Assembly (NCBI RefSeq): GCF_900107485.1
Contig: NZ_FNQE01000002.1
Location: forward strand, 1 to 64,000
Reading direction: 5' to 3'
DNA length: 64,000 nucleotides
Source of the DNA: Proteiniborus ethanoligenes
GTDB lineage: Bacteria; Bacillota; Clostridia; Tissierellales; Proteiniboraceae
Made by a program: the position numbers and the translations under genes. Positions 1 through 9,811 of the stretch are shown here, piece after piece. Positions within the stretch are counted from its first letter, which is position 1. Every line of letters starts with the position of its first letter. The notes under the pieces are model-generated. The model was given only the letters and a program-made list of their open reading frames with translations, was not told where the DNA came from and did no database searches.

Positions 1-142
1 AACCAGTAGGTCCAACTTTAGACGAATGATATTTTGGGAAACTAGACAAATCAATGATATCGAAGATTTTTTCATAAAATTTTGTTTTGCTATTAGATGT
101 AAATAAATCAATGTTATTAAAGATTAATTGACGTTCAAACAA
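1..142 (-). CDS. Transposase, N-terminal fragment (runs off the window)
   Basis: Read on the minus strand, a TTG start (140-142) lies about 8 nt after a strong AAGGAGG site and opens a frame that stays open to base 1 (47 codons). The product begins L/M-F-E-R-Q-L and contains FPKYHSSKVGPTG, resembling the N-terminus of DDE transposases of the IS4/IS5/IS1182 type, where a GPTGY-like motif precedes the first helical region. The catalytic domain lies outside the window, so the IS family and whether the gene is intact cannot be told. A neighbouring inverted repeat (141-212) is in its leader. Confidence 0.5.
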   Translation of the reverse strand, partial: MFERQLIFNNIDLFTSNSKTKFYEKIFDIIDLSSFPKYHSSKVGPTG

Positions 143-212
143 GGGCTTCGCCTCCTTAATATAATATTTGGTGGTACTTATATTATTTGACATAAAGAGG
201 CGAAAACCCTTT
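141..212. repeat. Inverted repeat in the transposase leader
   Basis: AAGGGCTTCGCCTC (141-154) is mirrored by GAGGCGAAAACCCTT (198-212), with one or two unmatched bases. It sits immediately upstream of and over the putative transposase start. It could be a translation-limiting hairpin of the transposase mRNA or part of the IS terminal repeat. Confidence 0.45.
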
Positions 213-246
213 TTGAAAATAGAAATATTTTTGAGTGATAAGAAAA

Positions 247-304
247 AATCACTGTATAGAACACAGTGATTTCAAGCGTTGCAAGTTATGACAAACGCTA
301 TAAT
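247..304 (+). promoter_or_regulatory. Stem-loop, inverted repeat and -10 box upstream of the glycerol genes
   Basis: AATCACTG (247-254) pairs with CAGTGATT (265-272). AGCGTT (275-280) is mirrored by AACGCT (294-299), and a perfect TATAAT overlaps its right edge (299-304). No good -35 is seen at the ideal distance. The arrangement could be a promoter with an overlapping operator. It lies 25 nt before the first small membrane protein gene, so it is the likely control point of the glycerol cluster. Confidence 0.4.
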
Positions 305-328
305 AACAAAAAATAAGGGGGTGTAACA

Positions 329-676
329 ATGAAGCATATTGGTACAATTATTGGAACTGCCATAGCTGGAATTTTTGTTATGAGTGTTTGGGGAGCATTT
401 GCAGGAGCATATGGAATCGCTGGAGGATGGTTTGCAGGACTTATTATAATCGGAACAATGTGGTTCCTAAACCATGCAGTAGGTTTAGTTAATCAAGATG
501 GTGCATTTGTAGACATGGCAGTAGGTATAGGTATGGCGGGTACAATGAGAGACGTATTTATGAACGGAGGACAGGTGTTTATCGATGCATTACCAACATT
601 AATAATAGTTTTAATAGGTGGTATAGCTGGTGGATTTGCAGCGGCTAAGCTAGAGAAATATCTTGCAGCTAAATAA
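329..676 (+). CDS. Small membrane protein, putative glycerol transporter subunit A
   Basis: This 115-residue, very hydrophobic protein has about three membrane segments (residues 5-30, 33-50, 85-108) and many glycines. It shares a core with the next gene: GGW-[FM]-A-G, then GT-x-W-x-LNH, then Q-x-GA and DMA. The pair therefore arose by duplication. They lie directly upstream of glycerol kinase, where a glycerol facilitator would be expected. From memory, proteins of this kind are annotated as Lin0368-family putative glycerol transporter subunits; I could not verify that. The start follows AAGGGGGTG. Confidence 0.6.
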   Translation: MKHIGTIIGTAIAGIFVMSVWGAFAGAYGIAGGWFAGLIIIGTMWFLNHAVGLVNQDGAFVDMAVGIGMAGTMRDVFMNGGQVFIDALPTLIIVLIGGIAGGFAAAKLEKYLAAK

Positions 677-738
677 AACAGCAGATTCAAAGAAAAAGTT
701 AATCGATAATACGAAATTTGTTAAAAGGGGGGTCAAAT

Positions 739-1071
739 ATGACATTTCAATATGGAATAGCTACATTTGTGGGAGCGTTTATATTCCCATTTCTAATTAG
801 GCTCTTATGGGGCAAAATGTGCGAAAACTGGGGAAACATAGGGGGATGGATGGCAGCAGGCTTCATAGTTGGAACTGCTTGGACATTAAACCATGGTGTT
901 AGTATGATTCATCAAACAGGTGCATGGATAGATATGGCTTGGGCAGCAGGAATCGGACTTTTCACAGCTTCAGTAGTGAGTGGAGATAAGTTTGGAAAGG
1001 GAGTTCCAAATTATATAGTAGCATTATTAGGAGGCACCTTAGGAGGATATATATTATCCTGCTTTTTATAA
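739..1071 (+). CDS. Small membrane protein, putative glycerol transporter subunit B
   Basis: A 110-residue paralogue of the preceding protein, with the same GGWMAAGF, GTAWTLNH and GAWIDMAW blocks and about three membrane helices. ATG 739 is chosen over the in-frame upstream TTG because AAAAGGGGGG ends 7-8 nt before it. Two homologous but distinct short membrane proteins in tandem suggest a heteromeric pore, analogous to paired small multidrug resistance proteins. Function is inferred from position before glycerol kinase; no GlpF-type aquaglyceroporin is present in the window. Confidence 0.6.
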   Translation: MTFQYGIATFVGAFIFPFLIRLLWGKMCENWGNIGGWMAAGFIVGTAWTLNHGVSMIHQTGAWIDMAWAAGIGLFTASVVSGDKFGKGVPNYIVALLGGTLGGYILSCFL

Positions 1072-1094
1072 CAAAAGCTTCTATTTTGTTATAA

Positions 1095-2651
<1,557 letters not shown>

Positions 2652-2719
2652 GGCATAGAGTAAGCTTATAGCACAGATAAAAATTTTTAAATATTAGAAA
2701 TAAGTCTAGAGCTAGAGAG

Positions 2720-2770
2720 CCGCACATTCTATACCTATGATAAATAGGGGTAGATTTGTGCGGTTTTATT
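2720..2770 (+). terminator. Terminator or attenuator between glpK and the dehydrogenase gene
   Basis: CCGCACA (2720-2726) pairs with TGTGCGG (2757-2763), with an inner CTATACCT/AGGGGTAG helix and a following TTTTATTT tract. It ends only about 35 nt before the start of the next gene, whose transcription presumably has to pass it or begin between. Confidence 0.65.
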
Positions 2771-2806
2771 TCTGTTGTATTAGCTCACATAAAAGGAGGG
2801 GGAGAC

Positions 2807-4249
2807 ATGTATGACATTGCAATAATAGGTGCAGGTGTAATAGGAGCATTTATTGCAAGAGAGTTAGCTAGATATGAGCTTAACATTGTATTAATAGACA
2901 AGGAAAATGATGTATCTAATGGAGCATCAAAGGCAAATAGTGCAATAATCCACGCTGGATATGATGCTAAACAGGGGACAAACATGGCAAGATTCAACTC
3001 AGTTGGAAATCCAATGTTCGACAAAATATGTGAGGAGCTAGATGTTGAGTTTAAAAGAATTGGTTCATTTGTTGTAGGCTTTAATGAGGATGATATGCAA
3101 ACCATAGAGGAGTTGTATAAGCGGGGACTAGCCAACAATATAACGGGCTTAGAGATAATAGATGGTGATAAAGTAAGGGAAATGGAACCAAACTTAAACG
3201 AATCAATAGTAGGGGCCTTATATGCGCCTACCTGTGGAATCATTAGCCCATGGGAGCTAACCATAGCCTTAGTAGAAAACGCAGCTGATAACGGAGTAGA
3301 GATAATGCTAAATACTGAAGTGGTAGACATAAAAAGACTAGAATCAGGCTATAGAATATTTACAAATAAAGCTGAAATAGACTCTGAATATGTAATAAAT
3401 TGTGCAGGAGTTTATGCAGATAAAATAAATAGCATGGTATCAAAGAACACATTTACAATAACACCAAGAAAGGGACAGTATTTTGTATTAGACAAAAGTG
3501 TGGGAGACTTTGTCAATACTGTAGTATTCCAATGTCCTACAAAGGTAGGGAAAGGCATACTGATAACTCCAACAATCCATGGAAATATGCTAATAGGGCC
3601 TGATGCAAAAGATATAGAGGACAAAGAAGATGTATCAACAACTACAGAAAGCCTAAACTATATAAAAGAAATCTCCAGAGATTCAGCTTCCAATGTACCC
3701 GTAAATAAAGTAATAACAACCTATGCAGGAATAAGAGCAGAGGTAAGCACTGGAGATTTTATTATTGGAGAAGCAAGTGATGCTAAAGGATTTATAAATG
3801 TTGCAGGTATAAAATCACCTGGCCTATCATCAGCACCAGCTATAGCAGAGTATGTAACCGGAATAGTGAAAGGTCTAACCCAAAATCTCAAGGAGAGAGA
3901 TGATTTTAATCCAAGAAGGAGAAAGGTTATTAGATTTCATAAGCTAAATAGCATAGAAAAAGCAGAGCTAATTAAAAAAGAGCCTAGCTTTGGAAGGATA
4001 ATATGCAGATGTGAAAACATCACAGAAGGAGAGATAATAGATATTATTAGGAGAAATGCAGGAGCAATTACAATAGATGGAGTTAAGAGAAGAGCTAGAC
4101 CAGGAACAGGAAGATGTCAAGGAGGCTTCTGTGGGCCTAGAGTAGTTGAGATACTGGCTAGAGAGCTTAATAAAGATATAGATGAGATAGTAAAAGATAG
4201 AGAAAGCTCATATATATTAACGGGCAAAACTAATAAAGGAAAGGAATAA
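2807..4249 (+). CDS. Anaerobic glycerol-3-phosphate dehydrogenase-like FAD oxidoreductase with BFD [2Fe-2S] domain
   Basis: Predicted to oxidise glycerol 3-phosphate to dihydroxyacetone phosphate. The 480-residue protein starts with the FAD-binding GAGVIGAF motif (residues 8-15), followed by a DAO fold with the TYAGIRAEVS segment. It ends with a Fer2_BFD domain holding a C-x-C pair (about 399/401) and C-x4-C (about 434-439) as iron-sulphur ligands. This architecture matches GlpA. ATG 2807 follows AAGGAGGGGG. It is co-oriented with a second flavoprotein and a DUF1667 protein, a trio that probably forms one complex. Confidence 0.85.
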   Translation: MYDIAIIGAGVIGAFIARELARYELNIVLIDKENDVSNGASKANSAIIHAGYDAKQGTNMARFNSVGNPMFDKICEELDVEFKRIGSFVVGFNEDDMQTIEELYKRGLANNITGLEIIDGDKVREMEPNLNESIVGALYAPTCGIISPWELTIALVENAADNGVEIMLNTEVVDIKRLESGYRIFTNKAEIDSEYVINCAGVYADKINSMVSKNTFTITPRKGQYFVLDKSVGDFVNTVVFQCPTKVGKGILITPTIHGNMLIGPDAKDIEDKEDVSTTTESLNYIKEISRDSASNVPVNKVITTYAGIRAEVSTGDFIIGEASDAKGFINVAGIKSPGLSSAPAIAEYVTGIVKGLTQNLKERDDFNPRRRKVIRFHKLNSIEKAELIKKEPSFGRIICRCENITEGEIIDIIRRNAGAITIDGVKRRARPGTGRCQGGFCGPRVVEILARELNKDIDEIVKDRESSYILTGKTNKGKE

Positions 4250-4261
4250 GGAGGTGGGGTG

Positions 4262-5524
4262 ATGGAATACGATATTGTAGTTATAGGAGGCGGACCAGCA
4301 GGTTTAGCTGCAGCAGTAGAAGCAAAAAATAACGGAATCGACAGGGTCCTTATTATTGAAAGGGATAGAGAGCTTGGAGGTATATTAGGACAATGTATCC
4401 ACAATGGATTTGGATTACATGAATTTAAGGAGGAATTAACTGGACCTGAATACGCTGAGAGATTTATAGAAAAGGTTAAGGAACTCCATATAGAATATAA
4501 GCTTAATACTATGGTACTAAATATATCAGAGGATAAAGTCATAAGTGCAATAAACTCAGTAGATGGGTTTATAAATATAAAAGCTAAAGCGATAATCCTT
4601 TCAATGGGGTGCAGAGAAAGAACGAGAGGAGCAATAAACATTCCTGGAACAAGACCATCAGGAATATTTACAGCAGGGACAGCTCAAAGATACATTAATA
4701 TGGAAGGATATATGGTAGGGAAGAAGGTATTTATATTAGGCTCAGGAGACATTGGGCTTATAATGGCAAGACGCCTCACATTAGAAGGAGCAAAGGTTAT
4801 TGGAGTAGCAGAGATAATGCCATACTCAGGAGGACTTACAAGAAATATTGTTCAGTGCCTTCATGACTATAACATACCATTATTGCTCAGCCATACTATA
4901 ACTAGAATAGATGGAAGAGATAGAGTTGAAGGCATAGAAGTTTCAGGGGTAGACGAAAACAAAAGACCGATTTTAGGCACAGAAAAATATTATGAATGTG
5001 ATACTCTTCTTCTTTCCGTAGGATTGATACCTGAAAATGAACTTTCAAATAGTGCTAATGTAAAGCTAGATAATATAACTGGTGGACCTATAGTAAACGA
5101 ATCTATGGAAACAACCATAGAAGGAATATTTGCCTGTGGCAATGTGGTTCATGTTCATGATTTAGTTGATTATGTTAGTGAAGAAGGACGTAGAGCTGGA
5201 AAAAATGCTGCAAAATATATTGCTAAAGCCTTTAGAGAAACAGATAAAACCATTAGTGTAAAAGCAGGAAAAGGTATTAGATATATAGTACCTCAGGTAA
5301 TAAGATTAAATAACCTAGATAATTCCCTAACTCTTTTCATGAGGTCAGATGATGTATATTCTAATGTTATCATGAATGTAAAGCTAGGCGAGGAAGCGAT
5401 TAGAAGTGTTAAAAAGAGAAGCATTACTCCAGGAGAAATGGAGAGAGTAAATATAGATGTAAACCTCCTAAAGAATATTACGGAAGAGATATTAATAGTA
5501 GAGCTAGACAAGGAGGTACAGTAA
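4262..5524 (+). CDS. FAD/NAD(P)-dependent pyridine nucleotide-disulphide-type oxidoreductase, GlpA partner
   Basis: A 420-residue two-dinucleotide-binding-domain flavoprotein. The FAD motif IGGGPAGLAAA is near residue 8, the second Rossmann motif GSGDIGL near 160, and the FAD-closing ACGNVVHVHDLVDYVSEEG segment lies in the C-terminal half. It takes the place of E. coli GlpB but belongs to a different flavoprotein class, and probably passes electrons from the GlpA-like protein to NAD or another carrier. ATG 4262 is 10 bp after the previous stop with an overlapping AAGGAGG. Confidence 0.8.
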   Translation: MEYDIVVIGGGPAGLAAAVEAKNNGIDRVLIIERDRELGGILGQCIHNGFGLHEFKEELTGPEYAERFIEKVKELHIEYKLNTMVLNISEDKVISAINSVDGFINIKAKAIILSMGCRERTRGAINIPGTRPSGIFTAGTAQRYINMEGYMVGKKVFILGSGDIGLIMARRLTLEGAKVIGVAEIMPYSGGLTRNIVQCLHDYNIPLLLSHTITRIDGRDRVEGIEVSGVDENKRPILGTEKYYECDTLLLSVGLIPENELSNSANVKLDNITGGPIVNESMETTIEGIFACGNVVHVHDLVDYVSEEGRRAGKNAAKYIAKAFRETDKTISVKAGKGIRYIVPQVIRLNNLDNSLTLFMRSDDVYSNVIMNVKLGEEAIRSVKKRSITPGEMERVNIDVNLLKNITEEILIVELDKEVQ

Positions 5525-5525
5525 T

Positions 5526-5882
5526 ATGGAAACCATATGCATAGTTTGTCCAATAGGATGTCGTTTACACATCCTTAAAGATGCAAATAGTTCTAAGGGA
5601 TATATAGTCAAAGGCAACCAATGCAAAAGAGGAGAGGAGTATGGAATACTTGAAATGACTAACCCTACTAGAGTAATTACTTCTACCATCAAGATAAATA
5701 ATGCACAGTTATGCAGATTACCTGTAAAAACCAACAGAGCAATACCAAAGGACATGAACTTTAAATGTATGAAACTTATAAATTCTTTAGAAGTTGATGC
5801 ACCTGTAAGGATAGGTCAGATTATTGTAAAGGATATATTAGGCACTGGAGTAGATTTAATTGCTTCAAGGAGTATGGATTAA
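5526..5882 (+). CDS. DUF1667 domain protein, Cys-rich third component of the glycerol-3-phosphate oxidation cluster
   Basis: A 118-residue protein beginning METICIVCPIGCRL, with three Cys (residues 5, 8, 12) and a fourth at about 36 in GNQCKRG. This resembles the [4Fe-4S] site of molybdopterin oxidoreductase N-termini and fits DUF1667. It starts 2 bp after the preceding stop, so translation is coupled. Partnership with the two flavoproteins is established by recurrence in Firmicutes; its role in electron transfer is inferred. Confidence 0.82.
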   Translation: METICIVCPIGCRLHILKDANSSKGYIVKGNQCKRGEEYGILEMTNPTRVITSTIKINNAQLCRLPVKTNRAIPKDMNFKCMKLINSLEVDAPVRIGQIIVKDILGTGVDLIASRSMD

Positions 5883-5911
5883 AAATTAGCGCTTTCAATA
5901 CATATGTATAT

Positions 5912-5945
5912 TAAAATCCTAGGTATATCCTAGGATTTTATATTG
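5912..5945 (+). terminator. Terminator after the glycerol cluster
   Basis: A perfect 12-bp stem, TAAAATCCTAGG (912-923) against CCTAGGATTTTA (929-940), with a 5-nt loop. The A and T flanks would allow action in either direction. It begins 30 nt after the DUF1667 stop. Confidence 0.8.
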
Positions 5946-5981
5946 TTTAAAAACCTTGATTGATTCCTGTATATTAAAATA

Positions 5982-6012
5982 TTGACAAAATTCTTACAAA
6001 TATTATATATAT
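5982..6012 (+). promoter_or_regulatory. Promoter of the CobW-family gene
   Basis: A consensus -35 TTGACA (5982-5987) is followed after 16-18 bp by TATATA. A palindrome, ATGTATACAT, begins at 6011 and could be an operator overlapping the start of transcription. Confidence 0.5.
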
Positions 6013-6078
6013 GTATACATAAATAGATATATGAGGATATAATTATTATATATTGAACAAACATAAGGAGGAAAACAA

Positions 6079-7011
6079 GTGGGTAATAAAACAAAGCTAT
6101 ATTTACTTACAGGTTTTTTAGGAGCTGGAAAAACAACTTTTTTAACCAATATCTTAAATGACTTATCGGGAGAGAAAGTAGGAGTCATTATGAATGAGTT
6201 TGGGAAAGTAGGCATAGATGGAACGATTATAAAAAAAGAAGGCATGGAGCTTGTAGAAATAAATAGAGGCTCAATTTTCTGCTCATGTTTACAGCTTTCA
6301 TTTGTGTCTGCACTTATGGAAATGGCAGATAGATCAATGGAATATGTTTTCGTTGAAAGCTCAGGATTAGCAGACCCATCCAATATAGGAGAGTTCTTAG
6401 AGGCTGTAGAGGTTGCAAAAGGACATGTGTACGAATATAGTGGAGCTATTTGTATAGTAGATGGAGTTAATTTTTTAGATCAAATAGAAGATATAGAAAC
6501 CGTAGAAAGACAGCTCAGATTTTGCCACTTAGCAGTTATAAGCAAGGTTGATTTAATAGATGGAGAAACCTTAAATATAATTAAAGAAAAAATAAAGGAA
6601 ATAAACTATAAAACAGAAATTGGAATCGCTACAAATGGGAAACTAGACTACAACTTTTTAGAAAAAAATCTTATGGAGAATCATTGGGCAGACTCAGAAG
6701 ACACTACAAATTCTCCAGAGAATAAACCTAAGACTCTGACTTTAACCTATGAAGGAGAAATGAATAAGGAAAAGCTAGTTCGATTTTTAGATATGATTAA
6801 GCAGCATAGCTATAGAATAAAAGGTTTCTTTAAGCTTGAAGATGGATGGAATCAAGTCGATGTAGTTGGCAGAAAGATTGATTTTAAGGCTACTGACAGA
6901 GAAGAACCTATCTCTCAATTAGTAATAATATCGAGAGTAGGACCACAAATAATAAAGCCAATATTTAATGCTTGGGAAGAAATAGTAGGCGAGGAAATGA
7001 AGTTAAGATAA
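6079..7011 (+). CDS. CobW/G3E-family GTPase, putative metal chaperone
   Basis: A 310-residue protein with the P-loop GFLGAGKTTFL (residues 12-22), the Walker B-like ESSGLADP, the guanine-recognition SKVD, and a metal-binding FCSC motif where G3E proteins carry CxCC. A C-terminal CobW_C-like region follows the acidic linker. The family delivers zinc, cobalt or nickel to metalloenzymes using GTP; the metal cannot be told here. The GTG start follows AAGGAGG. A small redox protein follows 87 bp later. Confidence 0.85.
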   Translation: MGNKTKLYLLTGFLGAGKTTFLTNILNDLSGEKVGVIMNEFGKVGIDGTIIKKEGMELVEINRGSIFCSCLQLSFVSALMEMADRSMEYVFVESSGLADPSNIGEFLEAVEVAKGHVYEYSGAICIVDGVNFLDQIEDIETVERQLRFCHLAVISKVDLIDGETLNIIKEKIKEINYKTEIGIATNGKLDYNFLEKNLMENHWADSEDTTNSPENKPKTLTLTYEGEMNKEKLVRFLDMIKQHSYRIKGFFKLEDGWNQVDVVGRKIDFKATDREEPISQLVIISRVGPQIIKPIFNAWEEIVGEEMKLR

Positions 7012-7098
7012 CATAACAAACATATAACTATTGAAGTTTGGATACTTTTTGATTATAGAAAAACATCTTAAATATTAAAAGTTTAAGGAGGAAAACAT

Positions 7099-7329
7099 AT
7101 GATCATTAAAATACTTGGCACAGGATGTTCTAAATGCGATAAATTAGAAGAAAATGCAAAAAAAGCAGTAAAAGAACTAGGGATAGATGCGACAGTAGAA
7201 AAAATATCTGATATTAGAGAAATGGTAGCATATGGAGTTATGCAAACCCCTTCTCTTGTAGTTGATGATGAAGTTAAAGTTGTAGGTAAGGTCATATCAT
7301 CAGAGGAGATTAAAAAATACTTAAGATAA
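7099..7329 (+). CDS. Small thioredoxin-like (glutaredoxin-fold) redox protein
   Basis: A 76-residue protein with a C-S-K-C active site near the N-terminus (LGTGCSKCDKL) and a cis-proline in QTPSLVVD. It has the minimal thioredoxin fold of the TM0996/MTH895 family, which takes part in thiol-disulphide exchange, often beside metal or redox genes. The start follows AAGGAGG. The neighbour upstream is the CobW GTPase. Confidence 0.85.
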   Translation: MIIKILGTGCSKCDKLEENAKKAVKELGIDATVEKISDIREMVAYGVMQTPSLVVDDEVKVVGKVISSEEIKKYLR

Positions 7330-7346
7330 TAAAAGGCAGTGATAAT

Positions 7347-8270
7347 ATGATGTGGGAAGATAAAAGATATCTTTCTTTTAACTATGAAATGAAAAGGCTG
7401 TTTAATTCTAAAGTAATTAAGCTATCCTTAGATGGAGGCTTCACTTGCCCAAATAGGGATGGAACCATAGGTGATAAGGGATGTATCTTTTGTGGAGAAG
7501 AAGGCTCAGGTGAATTTGCAGCATCTAGAAGTTTAAGCTTAGAAAAACAGATAGAGAGCCAAAAAGAGCTTTTATCAAAAAAGTGGAGTGAAGGTAAATA
7601 TATTGCCTATTTTCAGAACTTCACCAACACCTACTCTACCTATGAGGATTTAAAGCAGAAATACAATTTAGCCATATCACAAGAGGGTGTAGTAGGACTT
7701 GCCATTGCTACAAGGCCAGATTGCTTAACCGAAGAAATACTAGAACTACTAGAGGAAATCAATAAGAAAACTTTTCTCTGGGTAGAGCTTGGATTACAAT
7801 CAATTCACGAAAGAACTATAAAACTTATTAGGAGGGGGTATCCTCTAGAGACTTATGATGAAGCTATAAAACAGCTTAACAAAAGAAATATTAAGGTGGT
7901 GACTCACATAATATTTGGTCTTCCCAATGAGTCAAGAGAAGAGATTCTATCTACAGTAAAATATGTAGCCAATACAAACACTTGGGGTGTAAAGCTTCAC
8001 TTGCTATATATACAAAGGGATACTGATCTCCACGAATATTATAAAAAATCTCCCTTTCATATATTAACTCGTGAAGAATATATATCTTTAATAGTAGATA
8101 GTATAGAGCAGCTACGGTCAAACATGGTTATTCATAGATTAACAGGAGATTGCAAAAGAGCATTGTTAGTAGAGCCTTTATGGAGCTTAGACAAGCTTAG
8201 AGTACTATCAGGCATTGATATGGAGCTTAAAAGAAGGAATAGCTACCAGGGTATTGCCTGGGAAAAGTAA
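7347..8270 (+). CDS. TIGR01212 radical SAM protein, YtqA-like
   Basis: A 307-residue protein with an N-terminal cluster motif spread as FTCPNRDGTIGDKGCIFC; radical-SAM proteins of this group use C-x(n)-C-x2-C. It also has EEGSGEF, the FQNFTNTYS block, and LGLQSIHE, all typical of the YtqA family. The family modifies or repairs nucleic-acid or cofactor substrates; the exact role is unsettled. Two ATGs (7347, 7350) are adjacent and either could be used. Confidence 0.85.
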   Translation: MMWEDKRYLSFNYEMKRLFNSKVIKLSLDGGFTCPNRDGTIGDKGCIFCGEEGSGEFAASRSLSLEKQIESQKELLSKKWSEGKYIAYFQNFTNTYSTYEDLKQKYNLAISQEGVVGLAIATRPDCLTEEILELLEEINKKTFLWVELGLQSIHERTIKLIRRGYPLETYDEAIKQLNKRNIKVVTHIIFGLPNESREEILSTVKYVANTNTWGVKLHLLYIQRDTDLHEYYKKSPFHILTREEYISLIVDSIEQLRSNMVIHRLTGDCKRALLVEPLWSLDKLRVLSGIDMELKRRNSYQGIAWEK

Positions 8271-8288
8271 ACAATGGGGGAGATTTAA

Positions 8289-9140
8289 GTGATAATTTAT
8301 AAAAGGTGTACAGAGGTAGATGTAGATACTATATTTCGTGGGTTTCAAATAGGATTTTCTGATTATATTATTAAAACAGAAATGCCAAAGGATTTTTTCG
8401 TTAAACGTTTTTTTGGACCAGAAGGCAATAGCTACGAGCATTCTATTATAGCCCTTGATGGAGATGAGCCAGTAGGGCTTAACTTAGGGGGCATAAAAAC
8501 ATATGAAGGTATAAAAACACTTAGATGTGGTGCTCTTTGCATTCATCCAGATTATAGAGGCACTGAGGTAGGAAAAAAGCTTTTTCATCTTCATAAGGAA
8601 ATAGCCTTAAACAATGGATGTAAGCAAATGTTTCTAGAGGTTATAGTAGGCAATGATCGTGCGATTAACTTCTACAAAAGCAAGGGCTACGAAAAGGTTT
8701 ATGATATATTCTATTATTCTCACGATAATCCTTTAGAGCTGGAGGCTTTTATCCCAGACACTGTAAGCATCAGAGAAATAGATATAAACACTCTAAGAAC
8801 CTTAAGCCATCAAATCACAGACATACATATTAATTGGCAGAATGATTTTGATTATATTGAGAAGCTAGAAGAACAGGTTCATTATGGCGTATTTAAGAGT
8901 GATAAGCTTATGGGAGGTTTAAGCATTCATACAAGGGGTAAGATTAGTTTTATTTGGATTAGTCCTGAGCTACGTCATCAGGACATAGGGAAGAGTCTTA
9001 TAAGCTATGCAGTAAGAGAGCTTAATATAGGAAAGCTAATGATAAGCTTCTCTAACAATGCAAATCTTCTAGGCTTTGTAAAACGTCTTAGCTTTACTAA
9101 AGATTTGATTTCACAATATGAAATGTATCATACATTATAA
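8289..9140 (+). CDS. GNAT acetyltransferase with two GNAT-like domains
   Basis: A 283-residue protein. Residues 1-150 form a GNAT domain with the acetyl-CoA loop IHPDYRGTEVGKKL and the FYKSKGYEKV signature. Residues 160-283 look like a second, degenerate copy (WISPELRHQDIGKSLI; ANLLGFVKRLSF). GTG 8289 follows GGGGGAG. The acceptor is unknown; the tandem architecture suggests one copy may be regulatory. Confidence 0.8.
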   Translation: MIIYKRCTEVDVDTIFRGFQIGFSDYIIKTEMPKDFFVKRFFGPEGNSYEHSIIALDGDEPVGLNLGGIKTYEGIKTLRCGALCIHPDYRGTEVGKKLFHLHKEIALNNGCKQMFLEVIVGNDRAINFYKSKGYEKVYDIFYYSHDNPLELEAFIPDTVSIREIDINTLRTLSHQITDIHINWQNDFDYIEKLEEQVHYGVFKSDKLMGGLSIHTRGKISFIWISPELRHQDIGKSLISYAVRELNIGKLMISFSNNANLLGFVKRLSFTKDLISQYEMYHTL

Positions 9141-9160
9141 AATATTAAGGGGGACAATAC

Positions 9161-9685
9161 ATGAGGATTGAAACTGAAAGATTATATCTGCGTCATTTTA
9201 ATTTGGAAAAGGACTTAGAAGCCTATGCTCTTATTATGGGAGAAGATGAGGTTGGTAAGTGGCTTCCAAAGGGAGAGGGGCATACCTTAGAAGAGACAGA
9301 AAGATTTATGAATTATATATTAAAGCATTGGGAGAAATACAATTATGGTATATGGGCTGTTGTAGATAAGGAAAGTGACTGCTTATTAGGCCATTGTGGA
9401 TTGAACTTTATTAGTGACTTATCAGAAACAGAGGTTTTATACGCATTTGGAAAGCATGCTAGAGGAAAGGGCTATGCTACAGAAGCAGCAAAAGCATCTC
9501 TTAAATATGCATTTGAAAAACTAGATTTTGACCATATAATAGCTCTAGCAAAGTATTTAAATAAAGCCTCAATAAATGTAATAGAAAAGCTAGGGCTTAA
9601 GTACATAAAAGATATAGAGCTTTTTGGATTAGAGCTTAAATATTTTAATATTACTAAAGAGGAATACGAGAGTCTTGAAAAGTAG
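9161..9685 (+). CDS. RimJ/RimL-type GNAT N-acetyltransferase
   Basis: A 174-residue protein opening with IETERLYLRHF, the hallmark of the RimJ/RimL branch. It has the GKHARGKGYATEA acetyl-CoA loop and the NKASINVIEKLGLKY block. It probably acetylates a protein or small molecule. It lies 20 bp after the preceding GNAT and is followed by a terminator. Confidence 0.85.
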   Translation: MRIETERLYLRHFNLEKDLEAYALIMGEDEVGKWLPKGEGHTLEETERFMNYILKHWEKYNYGIWAVVDKESDCLLGHCGLNFISDLSETEVLYAFGKHARGKGYATEAAKASLKYAFEKLDFDHIIALAKYLNKASINVIEKLGLKYIKDIELFGLELKYFNITKEEYESLEK

Positions 9686-9709
9686 AAGGTGTAGATGTAG
9701 AAGAAGAGA

Positions 9710-9739
9710 AAGGATCCATGAATAAGGATTCTTTTTTTA
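9710..9739 (+). terminator. Terminator after the GNAT pair
   Basis: AAGGATCC pairs with GGATTCTT (one G-U pair) around an 8-nt loop, and is followed by a run of seven T. Confidence 0.75.
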
Positions 9740-9811
9740 TTTATAAAAAATATATTTAGAATGAACTTTTTCTATAATGATATACTCTTATATATGAAAG
9801 AGGGTGTAAAG

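Noticed and set aside
2785-3330. Long antisense ORFs opposite the glycerol and dehydrogenase genes (also 4117-4641, 53719-54270, 52493-53044)
   Set aside because: Shadow frames of strongly supported genes; amino-acid composition is Ser/Ile-rich as expected from reversed codons.
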